Assembly (NCBI GenBank): GCA_963853835.1
Contig: OY970823.1
Coordinates: 66,845,845-66,909,844 of the forward strand
Origin: Calendula officinalis
Taxonomy: Eukaryota; Streptophyta; Magnoliopsida; Asterales; Asteraceae
Direction of reading: 5' to 3'
DNA length: 64,000 bases
Positions 22,851 to 35,612 of this stretch are shown in pieces. The translations under genes were made by a program, and so were the position numbers. How positions within the stretch are numbered: position 1 is the first letter of the stretch; every line of letters begins with the position of its first letter. The notes below the pieces were generated by a model. That model ran no database searches. It was not told where the DNA came from and saw nothing but the letters and a program-made list of their open reading frames with translations.

Positions 22851-25800
22851 TGTAACACCCTAAAATTTTAGTAATTAAATAATATTAACTTAATCGTTAT
22901 ATTTAAGTTTAAAATGAATAATACTGAATTTATTATAATGAAGTTAAGACGGTTCATATAATTTAGGCGACACTTGTTTAGACGGTTACAACTATTTCGT
23001 TTTTAAGGATTATAATTAAGTTTGGCGTTATTTATTTGTGTAAATAACTTATGTGAGCTAGTTCGTTTCAAATTGAACGGGTGTCTTAATAAGTCGAGTT
23101 TAATTGTGTCGGGCCAAAAGAGTAAGAGATTGAATTTGGGTTAAGTTGGGCCGGCCAAAAGCCAAGGCCCGGGTTAATAATTATGGGCTTGATAATTAAA
23201 TTGTGTAAGTCTTAAACCCCTAAAACCCCTACACGTATTCGATTGCTGCGTTGATGTTTACAGCCGTTTCCATTCATTTGTTTTCTTTTCTTTTCCCTCG
23301 TTACCTTCTGCGGTCAAATGCGATTTCGAAGATATCAAGCTCACGTGTTTTGGAATGAGTGTTGTGGAATTATTATGGTGACGGTGGAAGTATGAGCTGG
23401 TGGTTTTTGGTCTCAAAGCAAATCTTTTATTCGAGAGCGGCTTATGGCTGTGGAATTAATTCCACATCGTGTTGCCAAGAGAATTGAAGTTTGGTGTGAA
23501 TTCTTTGTTGCCAGCTATGAAAATATTGTTTGGTGGTGATATTGGTTTTATTTTTTCTTTTTGGTTCACACGTGGAAGGCTGGATTGTTTTGGGGATAGA
23601 GTCTTTTTGAGACAGTGTTTATTAGAAGGGACAATCGATCGGGTGATTTGTAGTTCGTCTGTTATCGTCTCTCTTGCGAGTGATTCGTAGGGTATATTTT
23701 CTATCCCTTTTCTAATTGTTTTTTTTTTATATATATATTTTTGAGTTGTTAAGTCAATCCCGAGTGATGCTCGATGAACCTTAGACCCGAACTTCTTGAC
23801 GTCCCGGTGGCGTTTAGGTATTGGTGTCGGGTTTCGTTTTGTAGTTATTGTAGTGAGAAAGTGTGCAGTTTTGGGCAGATTTCACCCGCCACGTTGCGGG
23901 CTGTTTTTAGACGTCTTAAAAGCTGAATTGGAAGAGGGCCGTCTCACAGAGACTTGTAGCCCTCTGAGTTAGCTTTCCGAATTGTCTGACCACTCGTTAG
24001 ACGGATTTATGAGTTGGAAGTTATGGTCGAAACAGTAAACTGCCGCAGTGACTTTATGTGCTATTGTTACACTCGTTTATAAACCATTTATTGTTTACGT
24101 TTCTTTATCAATGTATTTTTTCGGAGTTAATCTGATTCTAGTATAGGGCGATAATGTGCAGAGTTTTGTCGGGTTTAATCGCGGAATTCCATGAGTGTCG
24201 GGTTTAGGGTTGGGTAAAGCCGTTGTCATCTTGGCTAAACGTTTTATAACCGAAAAACCAGAAACGGAACCCGTATGGTTCTTGGTTTTCTAAACCGAAA
24301 GAGATTTTTAAAGAAGGAGCTAAATTACACTTAAACAGTTATTGAGTTAAAAATGGATTTTGGGGCTGTCGGGTGCCTCGGGAATTAACGAGTTGATGGC
24401 GGGAATCAAAACGGGTTTTAAAACTATACGCTGAATTTTGGGTAGATTCTTTTGATCATGTTCGAGTCTGTTTTTGTCACACTTAAAATACGTTTCTGGA
24501 TTTTGGCCCGCGCAGTCTCTTGTTTTCTGAGTCCTCTTTCCGTTTCCGCTGACTGCTCGTCAATCTGATTTACGGTTTAAAAGATATCACTGTTTTCGTA
24601 AATTGTCGCAAGAGATTTTGTTGTGCAACTATTCAGTTCTGTGAGCCCGTTTTGAGACCCTTAGAGTCCGTTTTTGGGCAGAAGCCACTTAAGGATGTTT
24701 TGTAGTATTCTGAGTCTAGTTTCCATGGTAAAAATTTGGGACAAATCTAATGAACGGTTTGTGAGTTATGACCGTTCCCGTGATAGTGCTGAGTGCTGTT
24801 TAGTTTCTGCTGAAACTACCTTTGAGTCTAATCCTAACCCGAGCTTCTGTGCTATGTAGGACCTCTTAGGACTTGATTAGAGACGCTCTTCTGCACCGAG
24901 GATATTTAGGAGCATACGTCTATTCGAGGTGGGTGATCTCACTATAAACTTGCATTTACATTCACTTCATGATTATGTGTTATACGTCATGAATTGCTAT
25001 TGCTTGGAGATGAGCTTGTTATTTGTTGATGTGTTATGTGTTATTTATTTTAACTTCATCCTGAACTGAGATATGGATGTTGAGTAACCGAGCTAAGTAC
25101 CATATCATTATGTGTTGATCTGCGTACATGAGTTATGTTTATGAGTTATATGCATGTGAGATGTGCTAGTTGATTATATATCTGTTGAGATGATATGTGT
25201 TGAGTATGAGATGGTTTGTTTTATATGAGTACATGTTGTATGAGTCAACACGTTAATAAAACTAACCTAATAACTATGAGATTTTAATTACCGATCGCAA
25301 GAGGCGACGGCGAGAGCCAACTCTTCCCGTTTGAGTTGCCAAAGTACACTACACGACTGTCAGCGTGGTACTGCGGGGCACCTAGAGGACGGGTGTTGGA
25401 AGAGGGTGTTGTGATGAGCGTATGGCGGTGGGCGTACGTTGAGCATCGTCACAACCCACGGCGAACCTAATGAGATTTAATAAAAGGCCTAATAATCGAG
25501 AATTGAGTAGAGTCTCTAGGGATCACTTATGTGGTGTGGATTGTTTGTATGTGTGTGTTTATTGTGTTGATTATTCACTCAGCGGTGGCTGACCCCAAAC
25601 ACCCTCCCATTTTGCAGGTACTAGCAAAGGCAAAGAGGAGGTCAATGGTTGATGAGCTGCGTTTCTATTTTTATATTTATGGATTTGGATTAAAACATTT
25701 ATTTTGAGTCAAACGTGTTTTGTTTTAAAACCTTTAATTATTCCGCATTTAAAACACGAGACGGTTTATATTTTTATTTACGAGTTCGGACCTTTGAGTT

Positions 25801-25880
25801 ACTTGTACTTTTGGGGGGAAAAATGTAATATTTTATTGATTAAAAGTTTTTAAATTCCCCCTGATTTTTGGGATGTTACA
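22851..25880 (+). repeat. 5' LTR of element 2
   Basis: 3030 bp, TGTAAC...GTTACA. Open frames of 73 and 61 codons occur identically in both LTRs but show no domain and are not annotated as genes. Confidence 0.92.
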
Positions 25881-27691
25881 AGTTGGTATCAGAGCTCTGG
25901 CTTGAGAGAATTGGGTTCACACGAGGTGGATTCCAAACTCAAGTCGAAGCATGAGTTTTCAAAATGAGTTTTCAAGTGTTTTAAAATGTGTCCAAATCCA
26001 AATCGAGAAGCAGCGCATCACGACGATCTTATGCCTCTAGTACCTTGTTTATGAGTTATTTAGTTTATTTAAAACGTCGTGAGTGACATTGATTACTAAG
26101 AGAATAGAATAGAATTAACTCGACTATATATATATACTATACTTATTAATGTGAATTATTTGTTATGTGGATGGTATGAGGATGGGAGATCGTGTAATTT
26201 TTGAAACCATGACATGTGTAGGTGCGGATAATAATAGAGGGCCCCTATTATTATACGCACATGACTCGTGTCTATGTTTTGAAAAGGATTCAAGGAGACC
26301 ATTTGTCAAACATCTAAGTATCATTAAAACCCCCAATTATTATACATAAGTAGATAATAAAATCCCTAAAAGAGACTTATGAGGAAACAATGCAATCAAT
26401 TGAATTAGAGAATCATCAAACACGAATAGATAAAGAGTTATCAAAACATGTCAAGAGAGAGACTAATATATCAAATTGGGTTGAATACGCTAGATGATTT
26501 TATTAAATTATTAATACATCAAGAACGATTGAGCAATCGTTAAAGCAAAATAAATGAGAAATAATAAGCATTTAAATAAGAGATCATTGATTTAAGTGAT
26601 AAAGAGTTATCCAAACAAATCAAGTAAAAGTCTATTAAACCAAATTGAGTAGAAATCATTAATGATAAATTGTTAATCTGAGTAATGAGGAGGTAAATTA
26701 AATGTTTGAATATAGAGGATAATGATTGAGTAAAATAAAATGATTGAGAATAAGTAATTCGTTTTAAATGGGAAATTGTGAATTAGGAGGAATTAATAAA
26801 TCAAGAGATGAATGAACATTTATTTAAACGAATTAAATGGAAAACTATATTTAAAGTTATAAGTAACTACTAACTTGAGTCAAAATGTTTGATCTAATAA
26901 ATAGGTGTGTTGAGTAAATATAACTGGTTATTGAAAATTTTCAATTTAATATATAGAGGAGATTATGTTTTATTAGTAAATGAGAACTAATGACTGAAAT
27001 TGTTAATGAAGTAATTAGAAGTTATGCAATTACTGAACAATAATTTGAGTAAGATATAAAACTTTGATAGGATTAATAAAAGTTGTAAAGCTGAAACATC
27101 ACTAACTGTACGAGATGTAGAACCCAAAACGAGTGAATTAACGAGTTAAGCGACATGAGAATTTACGAAAATTATTGACTAAGAGCTTAATGAGAATTTT
27201 ATCTAACGACAAAAATTGTTATATGGTAATGATAATACCAAACACACTATGAGTAAACCAAAATGAGAGTTAATACCCAGATTTGATCAAGAGGTAATCA
27301 TGAATGTGTAACGCGAAATAACAAGTTGTGGTGCTACTAATGTAACGAGCTTGACTTATGAGAAGTCATCAAATGACTAATTCTTAATGAGTTATAACTG
27401 AGAAAATGTAATAAGGATATGATAATCAATGATAAGGCTAATGAGAAAGCTAACACCTAACATGAGCAATGAATATTTTTATAAAGTGATAAAAATTTAA
27501 TGAGTAGGGGTGTGACAGGGGCGTAAAGAGTATACGTTGGGACCGACTCAAATCTGTGCATAAGAGTTTAATTATTGATTAATCAATTAAACCTTAAAAT
27601 ATGAAATTTAATGAGAATCAACAAACCGAAGTACTGAGTGTCCGTAACAAATACTATGAGTATAGAATATGAGATTTTCAGTGCCACTTCT

Positions 27692-27730
27692 AAACTCGGG
27701 GACGAGTTTTCTCCAAGTGGAGTTGAGTGG
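27692..27730 (+). repeat. Internal copy of the hairpin plus polypurine-tract motif
   Basis: AAACTCG-GGGA-CGAGTTT is followed by CTCCAAGTGGAGTTGAGT. The terminal copy at 29643-29681 has a different stem (AGACTTCG-GGGA-CGAAGTCT) but the same purine phrase. This one is followed by ordinary internal sequence, not an LTR. Confidence 0.8.
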
Positions 27731-29642
27731 TGATAAAAGGGAAAACTACGAATATTAAGAGTGCGAATAGAGAATAATTATAAAGTTGTGAATTATTAGA
27801 TTCGTATTATTGAGCTAATGAGGATTAATAAATCAAGTTAAATGAGAAAAAAAACGTTATTATTAAATCGAGAATAATCAAATTCATGATGTGGTATAAT
27901 CCTCAAATTGTAAGAAGTTAATAAACCAAGAGTAATGGTGCCAATGAGAATAACGAGTACTATAATTATATAAATGGGATAATGAGAGATTATGAAAATT
28001 GGGGTAGTGATAATTCATTATGAATTATTCAAATCGATTTAAATGAATAAATTATTATGGTGAACTACTAAATCAAGTTAAGCGAGTAAATTATTAAAAT
28101 TATTAAAATAAATCAAATGAGAAAATTCTATTGTGAGCAAATATTTAATTTTAACTAAGGGGATTATCAAGTTAAACTCTTAAATTGAATGTCATTAAAT
28201 ATTATGTTTTATTGAATAATTATTAAATCAAGATAGTTTTTAAAATGAAAAAAAGAGAAAATATAAGTGTGTCAAATAATAAAATTTTATTAAAATACTA
28301 TGAGTTTCTAAATCGTGAAGGCACTAAAAATATAAAGTAATGAGGGAACTTTTAATTTAGAATGAGGATTAACTGAGTAATGGGATCCACGAGAATTAAT
28401 GAGGTAAGTAATTAACGAGTTAATTAATCGAGCAAAGAGAAAACATTAAGTTGAGACGTCTGAAATTTAAAAATAAATGAGATTATTGAGTGGACCATTG
28501 GTCAAATTAATCAAGAGACAATTTAAATGAGAACTAAACGAGAAAATAATTAACGAGCTAAACGATAAAATCGTTATGAGAATTGATAAGTATCATCAAA
28601 ATGAGTTAAACGAGTAACATAATTAAAAAGAGTCAACGAGAAATTGTTAAATACGAGTTAACAAGAGAACTAAAGACGTGGCTTAAAAGAGAAATTATCT
28701 ATTCGATTAGTCTGATAACTAAATTTGATCACGCGAGGGATCGCAAAGAGTGAGAAAATGGGCATTTTGTGCGACTTGTGATAAGTTGTTAAGTGACATT
28801 TGAGTGAAATTGATAATATAGCGTGCGTTGAGTTAAAAGCAAGTTGCGAAAATTTGAGATGAACGCATTTTGAGTATATGCAAATTGAGTAAAAGGTATG
28901 AGTTGCCTACCATCCGAGGTTAATGTGTGATAAATACATTTATTGTGAAAATGTACTTGTTGTGTATAGTTTGATAGCGGGTGAACCGCTAAATTGTTAT
29001 TTAGTTTTAAAATAAACTAATGTCCCATAGGGTAGGGACCTTGAGATGCCATTATTGGTAGAGATTGTCAATAGTAAGTTTTTTTTTTTTTATTGATAAA
29101 ATGTAAAAGTGATAACTTGTGGGAATCGTGCGGGAAAGATTTTCCCATAAAAACTTATTTTTATCGCCATGAGAGGGCCGAGTGTGAATAAGAGCATGGA
29201 TTAAACGACCGAGTACCACGTCAGGATCATCTGTCGCCACAAACCAAACCAAACCATAACAAATCTCCAAGTGGAGTTGAATCGCAGATCCAACGCAACG
29301 TTAACCGCTGGGTGCAGCAACCGTGTCCGAAAACGAGAACAAGAAGACACCTTCAGTAGAGTATCATGCGTTACTTTGTGTCATTTTCGACATCCTTTCA
29401 TCGATAAATCGAGATCCTTAGAGAGCATTTCGATTTTATTTCTTTTAGCCTTACCTTTTTCTGCCGATAGAGACGGAGAAGTGTATGAGCAGCTGCAAGA
29501 GCCAGAGTTTATTCTGACCGGGTACGTCCCCCTGTAGAGTTTATTTATTTCATAACCTCATCGTTTCCCCATCTGTGGATGTGTGCCGTTGGTGAGCCTG
29601 ATTCTGAGATGCGTGATCGCTACCCTAAGTTCTTCCGAGCTA

Positions 29643-29681
29643 AGACTTCGGGGACGAAGTCTATTTCAAGTGGAGTTGAGT
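29643..29681 (+). promoter_or_regulatory. Hairpin and polypurine tract before the 3' LTR of element 2
   Basis: An 8-bp perfect stem AGACTTCG/CGAAGTCT with loop GGGA is followed by the purine-rich AAGTGGAGTTGAGT up to the LTR start. The tract would prime plus-strand DNA synthesis. Confidence 0.75.
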
Positions 29682-32600
29682 TGTAACACCCTAAAATTTT
29701 AGTAATTAAATAATATTAACTTAATCGTTATATTTAAGTTTAAAATGAATAATACTGAATTTATTATAATGAAGTTAAGACGGTTCATATAATTTAGGCG
29801 ACACTTGTTTAGACGGTTACAACTATTTCGTTTTTAAGGATTATAATTAAGTTTGGCGTTATTTATTTGTGTAAATAACTTATGTGAGCTAGTTCGTTTC
29901 AAATTGAACGGGTGTCTTAATAAGTCGAGTTTAATTGTGTCGGGCCAAAAGAGTAAGAGATTGAATTTGGGTTAAGTTGGGCCGGCCAAAAGCCAAGGCC
30001 CGGGTTAATAATTATGGGCTTGATAATTAAATTGTGTAAGTCTTAAACCCCTAAAACCCCTACACGTATTCGATTGTTGCGTTGATGTTTAAAGCCGTTT
30101 CCATTCATTTGTTTTCTTTTCTTTTCCCTCGTTACCTTCTGCGGTCAAATGAGATTTCGAAGATATCAAGCTCACGTGTTTTGGAATGAGTGTTTTGGAA
30201 TTATTATGGTGACGGTGGAAGTATGAGCTGGTGGTTTTTGGTCTCAAAGCAAATCTTTTATTCGAGAGCAGCTTATGGCTGTGGAATTAATTCCACATCG
30301 TGTTGCCAAGAGAATTGAAGTTTGGTGTGAATTCTTTGTTGCCAGCTATGAAAATATTGTTTGGTGGTGATATTGGTTTTATTTTCTCTTTTTGGTTCAC
30401 ACGTGGAAGGCTGGATTGTTTTGGGGATAGAGTCTTTTTGAGACAGTGTTTATTAGAAGGGACAATCGATCGGGTGATTTGTAGTTCGTCTGTTATCGTC
30501 TCTCTTGCGAGTGATTCGTAGGGTATATTTTCTATCCCTTTTCTAATCGTTTTTTTTATATATATATTTTTGAGTTGTTAAGTCAATCCCGAGTGATGCT
30601 CGATGAACCTTAGACCCGAACTTCTTGACGTCCCGGTGGCGTTTAGGTATTGGTGTCGGGTTTCGTTTTGTAGTTATTGTAGTGAGAAAGTGTGCAGTTT
30701 TGGGCAGATTTCACCCGCCACGTTGCGGGCTGTTTTTAGACGTCTTAAAGGCTGAATTGGAAGAGGGCCATCTCACAGAGACTTGTAGCCCTCTGAGTTA
30801 GCTTTCCGAATTGTCTGACCACTCGTTAGACGGATTTATGAGTTGGAAGTTATGGTCGAAACAGTAAACTGCCGCAGTGACTTTATGTGCTATTGTTACA
30901 CTCGTTTATAAACCATTTATTGTTTACGTTTCTTTATCAATGTATTTTTTCGGAGTTAATCTGATTCTAGTATAGGGCGATAATGTGCAGAGTTTTGTCG
31001 GGTTTAATCGTGGAATTCCATGAGTGTCGGGTTTAGGGTTGGGTAAAGCCGTTGTCATCTTGGCTAAACGTTTTATAACCGAAAAACCGGAGTATGGTTC
31101 TTGGTTTTCTAAACCGAAAGAGATTTTTAAAGAAGGAGCTAAATTACACTTAAACAGTTATTGAGTTAAAAATGGATTTTGGGGCTGTCGGGTGCCTCGG
31201 GAATTAACGAGTTGATGTCGGGAATCAAAACGGGTTTTAAAACTATACGCTGAATGTTGGGTAGATTCTTTTGATCATGTTCGAGTCTGTTTTTGTCACA
31301 CTTAAAATACGTTTCTGGATTTTGGCCCGCGCAGTCTCTTGTTTTCTGAGTCCTCTTTCCGTTTCCGCTGACTGCTCGTCAATCTGATTTACGGTTTAAA
31401 AGATATCACTGTTTTCGTAAATTGTCGCAAGAGATTTTGTTGTGCAACTATTCAGTTCTGTGAGCCCGTTTTGAGACCCTTAGAGTCCGTTTTTGGGCAG
31501 AAGCCACTTAAGGATGTTTTGTAGTATTCTGAGTCTAGTTTCCATGGTAAAAATTTGGGACAAATCTAATGAACGGTTTGTGAGTTATGACCGTTCCCGT
31601 GATAGTGCTGAGTGCTGTTTAGTTTCTGCTGAAACTACCTTTGAGTCTAATCCTAACCCGAGCTTCTGTGCTATGTAGGACCTCTTAGGACTTGATTAGA
31701 GACGCTCTTCTGCACCGAGGATATTTAGGAGCATACGTCTATTCGAGGTGGGTGATCTCACTATAAACTTGCATTTACATTCACTTCATGATTATGTGTT
31801 ATACGTCATGAATTGCTATTGCTTGGAGATGAGCTTGTTATTTGTTGATGTGTTATGTGTTATTTATTTTAACTTCATCCTGAACTGAGATATGGATGTT
31901 GAGTAACCGAGCTAAGTACCATATCATTATGTGTTGATCTGCGTACATGAGTTATGTTTATGAGTTATATGCATGTGAGATGTGCTAGTTGATTATATAT
32001 CTGTTGAGATGATATGTGTTGAGTATGAGATGGTTTGTTTTATATGAGTACATGTTGTATGAGTCAACACGTTAATAAAACTAACCTAATAACTATGAGA
32101 TTTTAATTACCGATCGCAAGAGGCGACGGCGAGAGCCAACTCTTCCCGTTTGAGTTGCCAAAGTACACTACACGACTGTCAGTGTGGTACTGCGGGGCAC
32201 CTAGAGGACGGGTGTTGGAAGAGGGTGTTGTGATGAGCGTATGGCGGTGGGCGTACGTTGAGCATCGTCACAACCCACGGCGAACCTAATGAGATTTAAT
32301 AAAAGGCCTAATAATCGAGAATTGAGTAGAGTCTCTAGGGATCACTTATGTGGTGTGGATTGTTTGTATGTGTGTGTTTATTGTGTTGATTATTCACTCA
32401 ACGGTGGCTGACCCCAAACACCCTCCCATTTTGCAGGTACTAGCAAAGGCAAAGAGGAGGTCAATGGTTGATGAGCTGCGTTTCTATTTTTATATTTATG
32501 GATTTGGATTAAAACATTTATTTTGAGTCAAACGTGTTTTGTTTTAAAACCTTTAATTATTCCGCATTTAAAACACGAGACGGTTTATATTTTTATTTAC

Positions 32601-32698
32601 GAGTTGGGACCTTTGAGTTACTTGTACTTTTGGGGGAAAAATGTAATATTTTATTGATTAAAAGTTTTTAAATTCCCCCTGATTTTTGGGATGTTACA
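29682..32698 (+). repeat. 3' LTR of element 2
   Basis: 3017 bp. It matches the 5' LTR with scattered substitutions and a short deletion around 31090. Confidence 0.92.
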
Positions 32699-33913
32699 AA
32701 ATTAAAGCTTCCATCTGGGATTTATGGTATTGATGTCTTCATGCAATGTTGATGAATATTTATTTTTGCAAGTGAAATTATTAGGAGAGTAGAAAGGTGA
32801 TATGCAAAATGCTGCAATTTATGTTCAAACAAATTTGGTTTTATTTATCAAACGCATATTACACATGCACAAGAAGGAAACAGTGTCATTTCTTTTTTCT
32901 ATATGCAAAGTGATGAAGTAATAGAAATATTTTAGATGGAAGAGTGTTGCATCCAAGGTTGTTCCGAGTTTTGAAAACATGTACATTTTATAAAAAATAA
33001 AAAATATAATTTTTCTTCATAAGCACTAATTTTATTGATAATAATACATTTTTTTTACTTCTATATTTAAAAATTTCCTCATCTTGGTATTGTAACATAT
33101 ACCGGTTTTTTGTTCATATGTGGTTGCAGAGCGTTTGCAACATTTCTAATTCATAGCTTCAAAAATGACATCATTATTCTTTCTCTTCTCCATCGAATTC
33201 CAGCTGGAGTGTTTTGTAAGTTATGAATTTTGTTTGTAACGTCAACCTCAACCTAGAAGATATACACTTGCACATGATTCATATTTCAATAAAATATATA
33301 TTGATTGATGGTTTTCAGGTAACGGTGTATATGAGTGAAGGATTGTATTATGATTTCCCACATACACATTTTGATGCCTACTCACCTCCAGATTTCTATA
33401 CTAGGGTAACAAGCTTTATTTCATAATACTCAAATGTTCACCTTTTATTCCTCCTTTTCATTTAATAATTAGTGATTAATAAATTAACAAGTAATTACTA
33501 TTATCTATATATAAATTGATGCGATTTTGCTATAAAGGTTTGTATAGCTAGAGTACCTGTTGATACTATAACGAAAAGAACAAAGGAAATTGAGGATAAT
33601 GAGATTGCATCCTTGAATGAAGAATTTAAATTCTCATTAACATTTTCTGAATTAGCACTCCTTCGAAAATGTATCAAAAATTATTTATCATCATTTCAAT
33701 CAAGATAATTAGATTGCATCCTATACCATTTATTCATGTATCAAAAATTGTTTATCATCATTTCAATTATGGATAGTTATGTCATTTCAACAATATGACT
33801 ATTTTGTTATTTTCCTACATCTCTTTCGAAGCATGCCCGCCCATTCGGGCGGGCTTTGAAGCTAGTTTAATATATATAGGTAAATAATTTAAAAAAAAAT
33901 TTATTTAAAAACC

Positions 33914-34120
33914 CAACGGCTATATAGCCGTTGCCAACGGCTATATTTGGCCAAAAACTCGATCACCACCGGCGTTTCTTCCCGTGGCCCGTGGCCTGGT
34001 TCCTCCACGCCGATCCCCAACGCCGTGGGAGGGGGCGGTGTTCCGGTTTCGTGCACGGCGTGGCCGTCCATGTCACACCCCACGCAGGAAGGGGCGTGGA
34101 CCCATACCCGATCGCCTAAC
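33914..34120. repeat. GC-rich island with perfect 20-bp palindrome
   Basis: CAACGGCTATATAGCCGTTG (33914-33933) is a perfect palindrome. Its left arm repeats directly at 33935. About 150 bp of unusually GC-rich sequence follow (gtggcccgtggcctgg, ggaggggcgg-like runs), open in several frames at once. No domain is recognised. It may be an end of a non-autonomous DNA transposon. Confidence 0.5.
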
Positions 34121-35270
34121 AATTATGGAATTGGTAAAAGCTTCCAGAAAAAGATTGGCCAGTTATAATATTTTCATTTTAGCTGCTCAACATTTGCATA
34201 GCATTATTTACTTTTACAAATTACAATATTTTTTATAGTTGTACTAGAACAATGACATATTTGTTACGAAAAATCAAGCTTTTGTGAAACCTCAAAAATC
34301 AACTCCCAATGTCGGAACTTGTTGCGCAAATGTGTACTTTTGAATACTGCACGGTTCAAAACACATGGATATATTAATCCTTCCCCATTGCGATGTAAAT
34401 TTGTACGACCAAAAGAAAATATCTTAATTTTCTTATGTAGAAGCCTTCGGAAATAATTAGTAGGGTGAATAGAAAAAGTTTGAGGTAAGTGTGATTGGAA
34501 TTGGAAATGCATTGGAATGTCTGGTTACTAAAACAATGGAACCATCCTAGGCAGTTCCGTACTTCCATTTCCTAAAATTATGTAACCGCCTTAAGCAGTC
34601 TCGATTCTCAAAATTAAGGAACCACTACCCGCAGGGTAACCGATGGTTCTGGTTTATATAAATTATGCAGTTTTAAAAAGTACATTCAGATATAAATTAT
34701 GCTAATGTAGTCATGTTGATTCGATCACATGTTAAGGATATGATATGTGATATGGTAGAAGTTGAAACGAGTTTCGAAGGAGACTTATTTTGCATACGAA
34801 CATCTATTATTATGTTTATTGTAATCGTATTGATTAGTTAACAACATTTGTAATTGTTATTTCTATTTTGAACATTTTGACTATTTGTAATCGTTAATCG
34901 ATATTTGTAATAATAATTTTTATTTTGAACAATGTTTGTAATCGTTAAATGTTATTTGTAATGATTAGCTTGTTTGATTTATTATCTTATTCATTTAGTT
35001 AGTAATCATTAAACTTTAACTTACAATTTTTAAAAAACAATGACTTTTACAATTTTAGTGACCGAATAATCGAACCGACACGGGGTTCCCGTTCCATAAA
35101 TGGAAGAACTGCTATTACCGGTTCCGAGATTTGAAGAGTCGTCGGTTCCGGAATTGTTATTTTGTCGGAACCAATAGGGTACCGCATATACTCACGCTCT
35201 AATAGCTAGTACAACATTTTTTTGTTGCTCATTTGCAATTTAGTCTCCATACTTTTGGGTCTACCCTGTG
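34121..35270. other. Intergenic with degenerate GGTTCC-rich repeats
   Basis: Stretches near 34530-34660 and 35060-35200 contain repeated ggttcc/ggaacc phrases in opposite orientations. They resemble a decayed member of the hAT-MITE-like family at 35272 and 48480. No gene. Confidence 0.35.
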
Positions 35271-35271
35271 G

Positions 35272-35612
35272 TAGGGGTGAGCTCGGTCCCAAAACCGAAC
35301 CGAAACCGATAAAATCGAAACCGAAAATGATGAATTTTCAAAATCGAAACCGAACCTATAATATGTTATCGGTTTTGGTTCGGTTTGGTCCGGTTCGGTT
35401 TGTTTTTTTAGGCCAAATGTACATCATTCTCCGAAGACCAAACCGAACCGAACCGGAAACGATAGAACCGAAACCGAAAACGACGGATTTTCAAAACCGA
35501 AACCGAACCGATAACCTGTTATCGGTTTTGGTTTGGTTCGGTTTAGGTCGGTTTTCGGTTCGGTTTAGGTTGGTTTTTGGTTCAGTTTTTTCGACCCAAA
35601 TGCTCACCCCTA
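35272..35612. mobile_element. hAT-type MITE, ACCGAACCG-rich
   Basis: The termini TAGGGGTGAGC and GCTCACCCCTA are inverted. The inside consists of alternating accgaaccg and cggttcggtt blocks that can fold back. This composition produces long accidental open frames. No clean target duplication was found. Confidence 0.6.

Larger units (their letters stand above)
25881..29681 (+). other. Internal region of element 2, non-coding
   Basis: It begins with the primer-binding site. The body is AT-rich with constant small repeats of the type gagtaa, aacgag and aatgag, and no frame longer than about 90 codons. Notable pieces are a hairpin with arms GCGgATAATAATAG / CTATTATTATaCGC around GGGCCC (about 26224-26258), an internal copy of the hairpin-purine tract motif (27692-27730), and another copy of the purine-tract phrase at about 29264. 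No Gag, RT or integrase residues are recognised. Confidence 0.8.
22851..32698 (+). mobile_element. Coding-poor LTR retrotransposon with 3-kb LTRs (element 2)
   Basis: LTRs at 22851-25880 (3030 bp) and 29682-32698 (3017 bp) start TGTAACACCC and end GATGTTACA. Identical 5-bp target duplications AAATT flank the element (22846-22850 and 32699-32703). The primer-binding site TGGTATCAGAGC (25884-25895) matches initiator tRNA-Met. The LTRs differ at roughly fifteen sites plus a small deletion near 31090, so the insertion is older than element 1. The 3.8-kb interior has no gag or pol, as in LARD-type elements. It is inserted within the Helitron. Confidence 0.92.
21371..33865 (+). mobile_element. Probable Helitron interrupted by LTR element 2
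   Basis: The 3' end is strong: GCCCGCC-ATTC-GGGCGGGC hairpin (33835-33854), then TTTGAAG and CTAG (33862-33865), followed by T. The 5' end is tentatively TCTTCTATTATATAACCAC at 21371, resembling the start of the small Helitron at 1708, but it lacks the usual preceding A. Without the 9.85-kb retrotransposon and its target duplication, the element is about 2.6 kb. No Rep-helicase is seen. Instead it carries a host gene exon (21911-22034) and several short unassigned coding-like pieces (about 21430-21525, 33160-33235, 33318-33405). Confidence 0.55.

Noticed and set aside
23469..24859. 73- and 61-codon frames, repeated at 30300-31678
   Set aside because: They are inside the two LTRs of element 2, are identical by descent and have no recognisable protein feature.
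33901..34238. Several overlapping frames of 62-84 codons
   Set aside because: Open in several frames on both strands simply because the patch is GC-rich. No domain.
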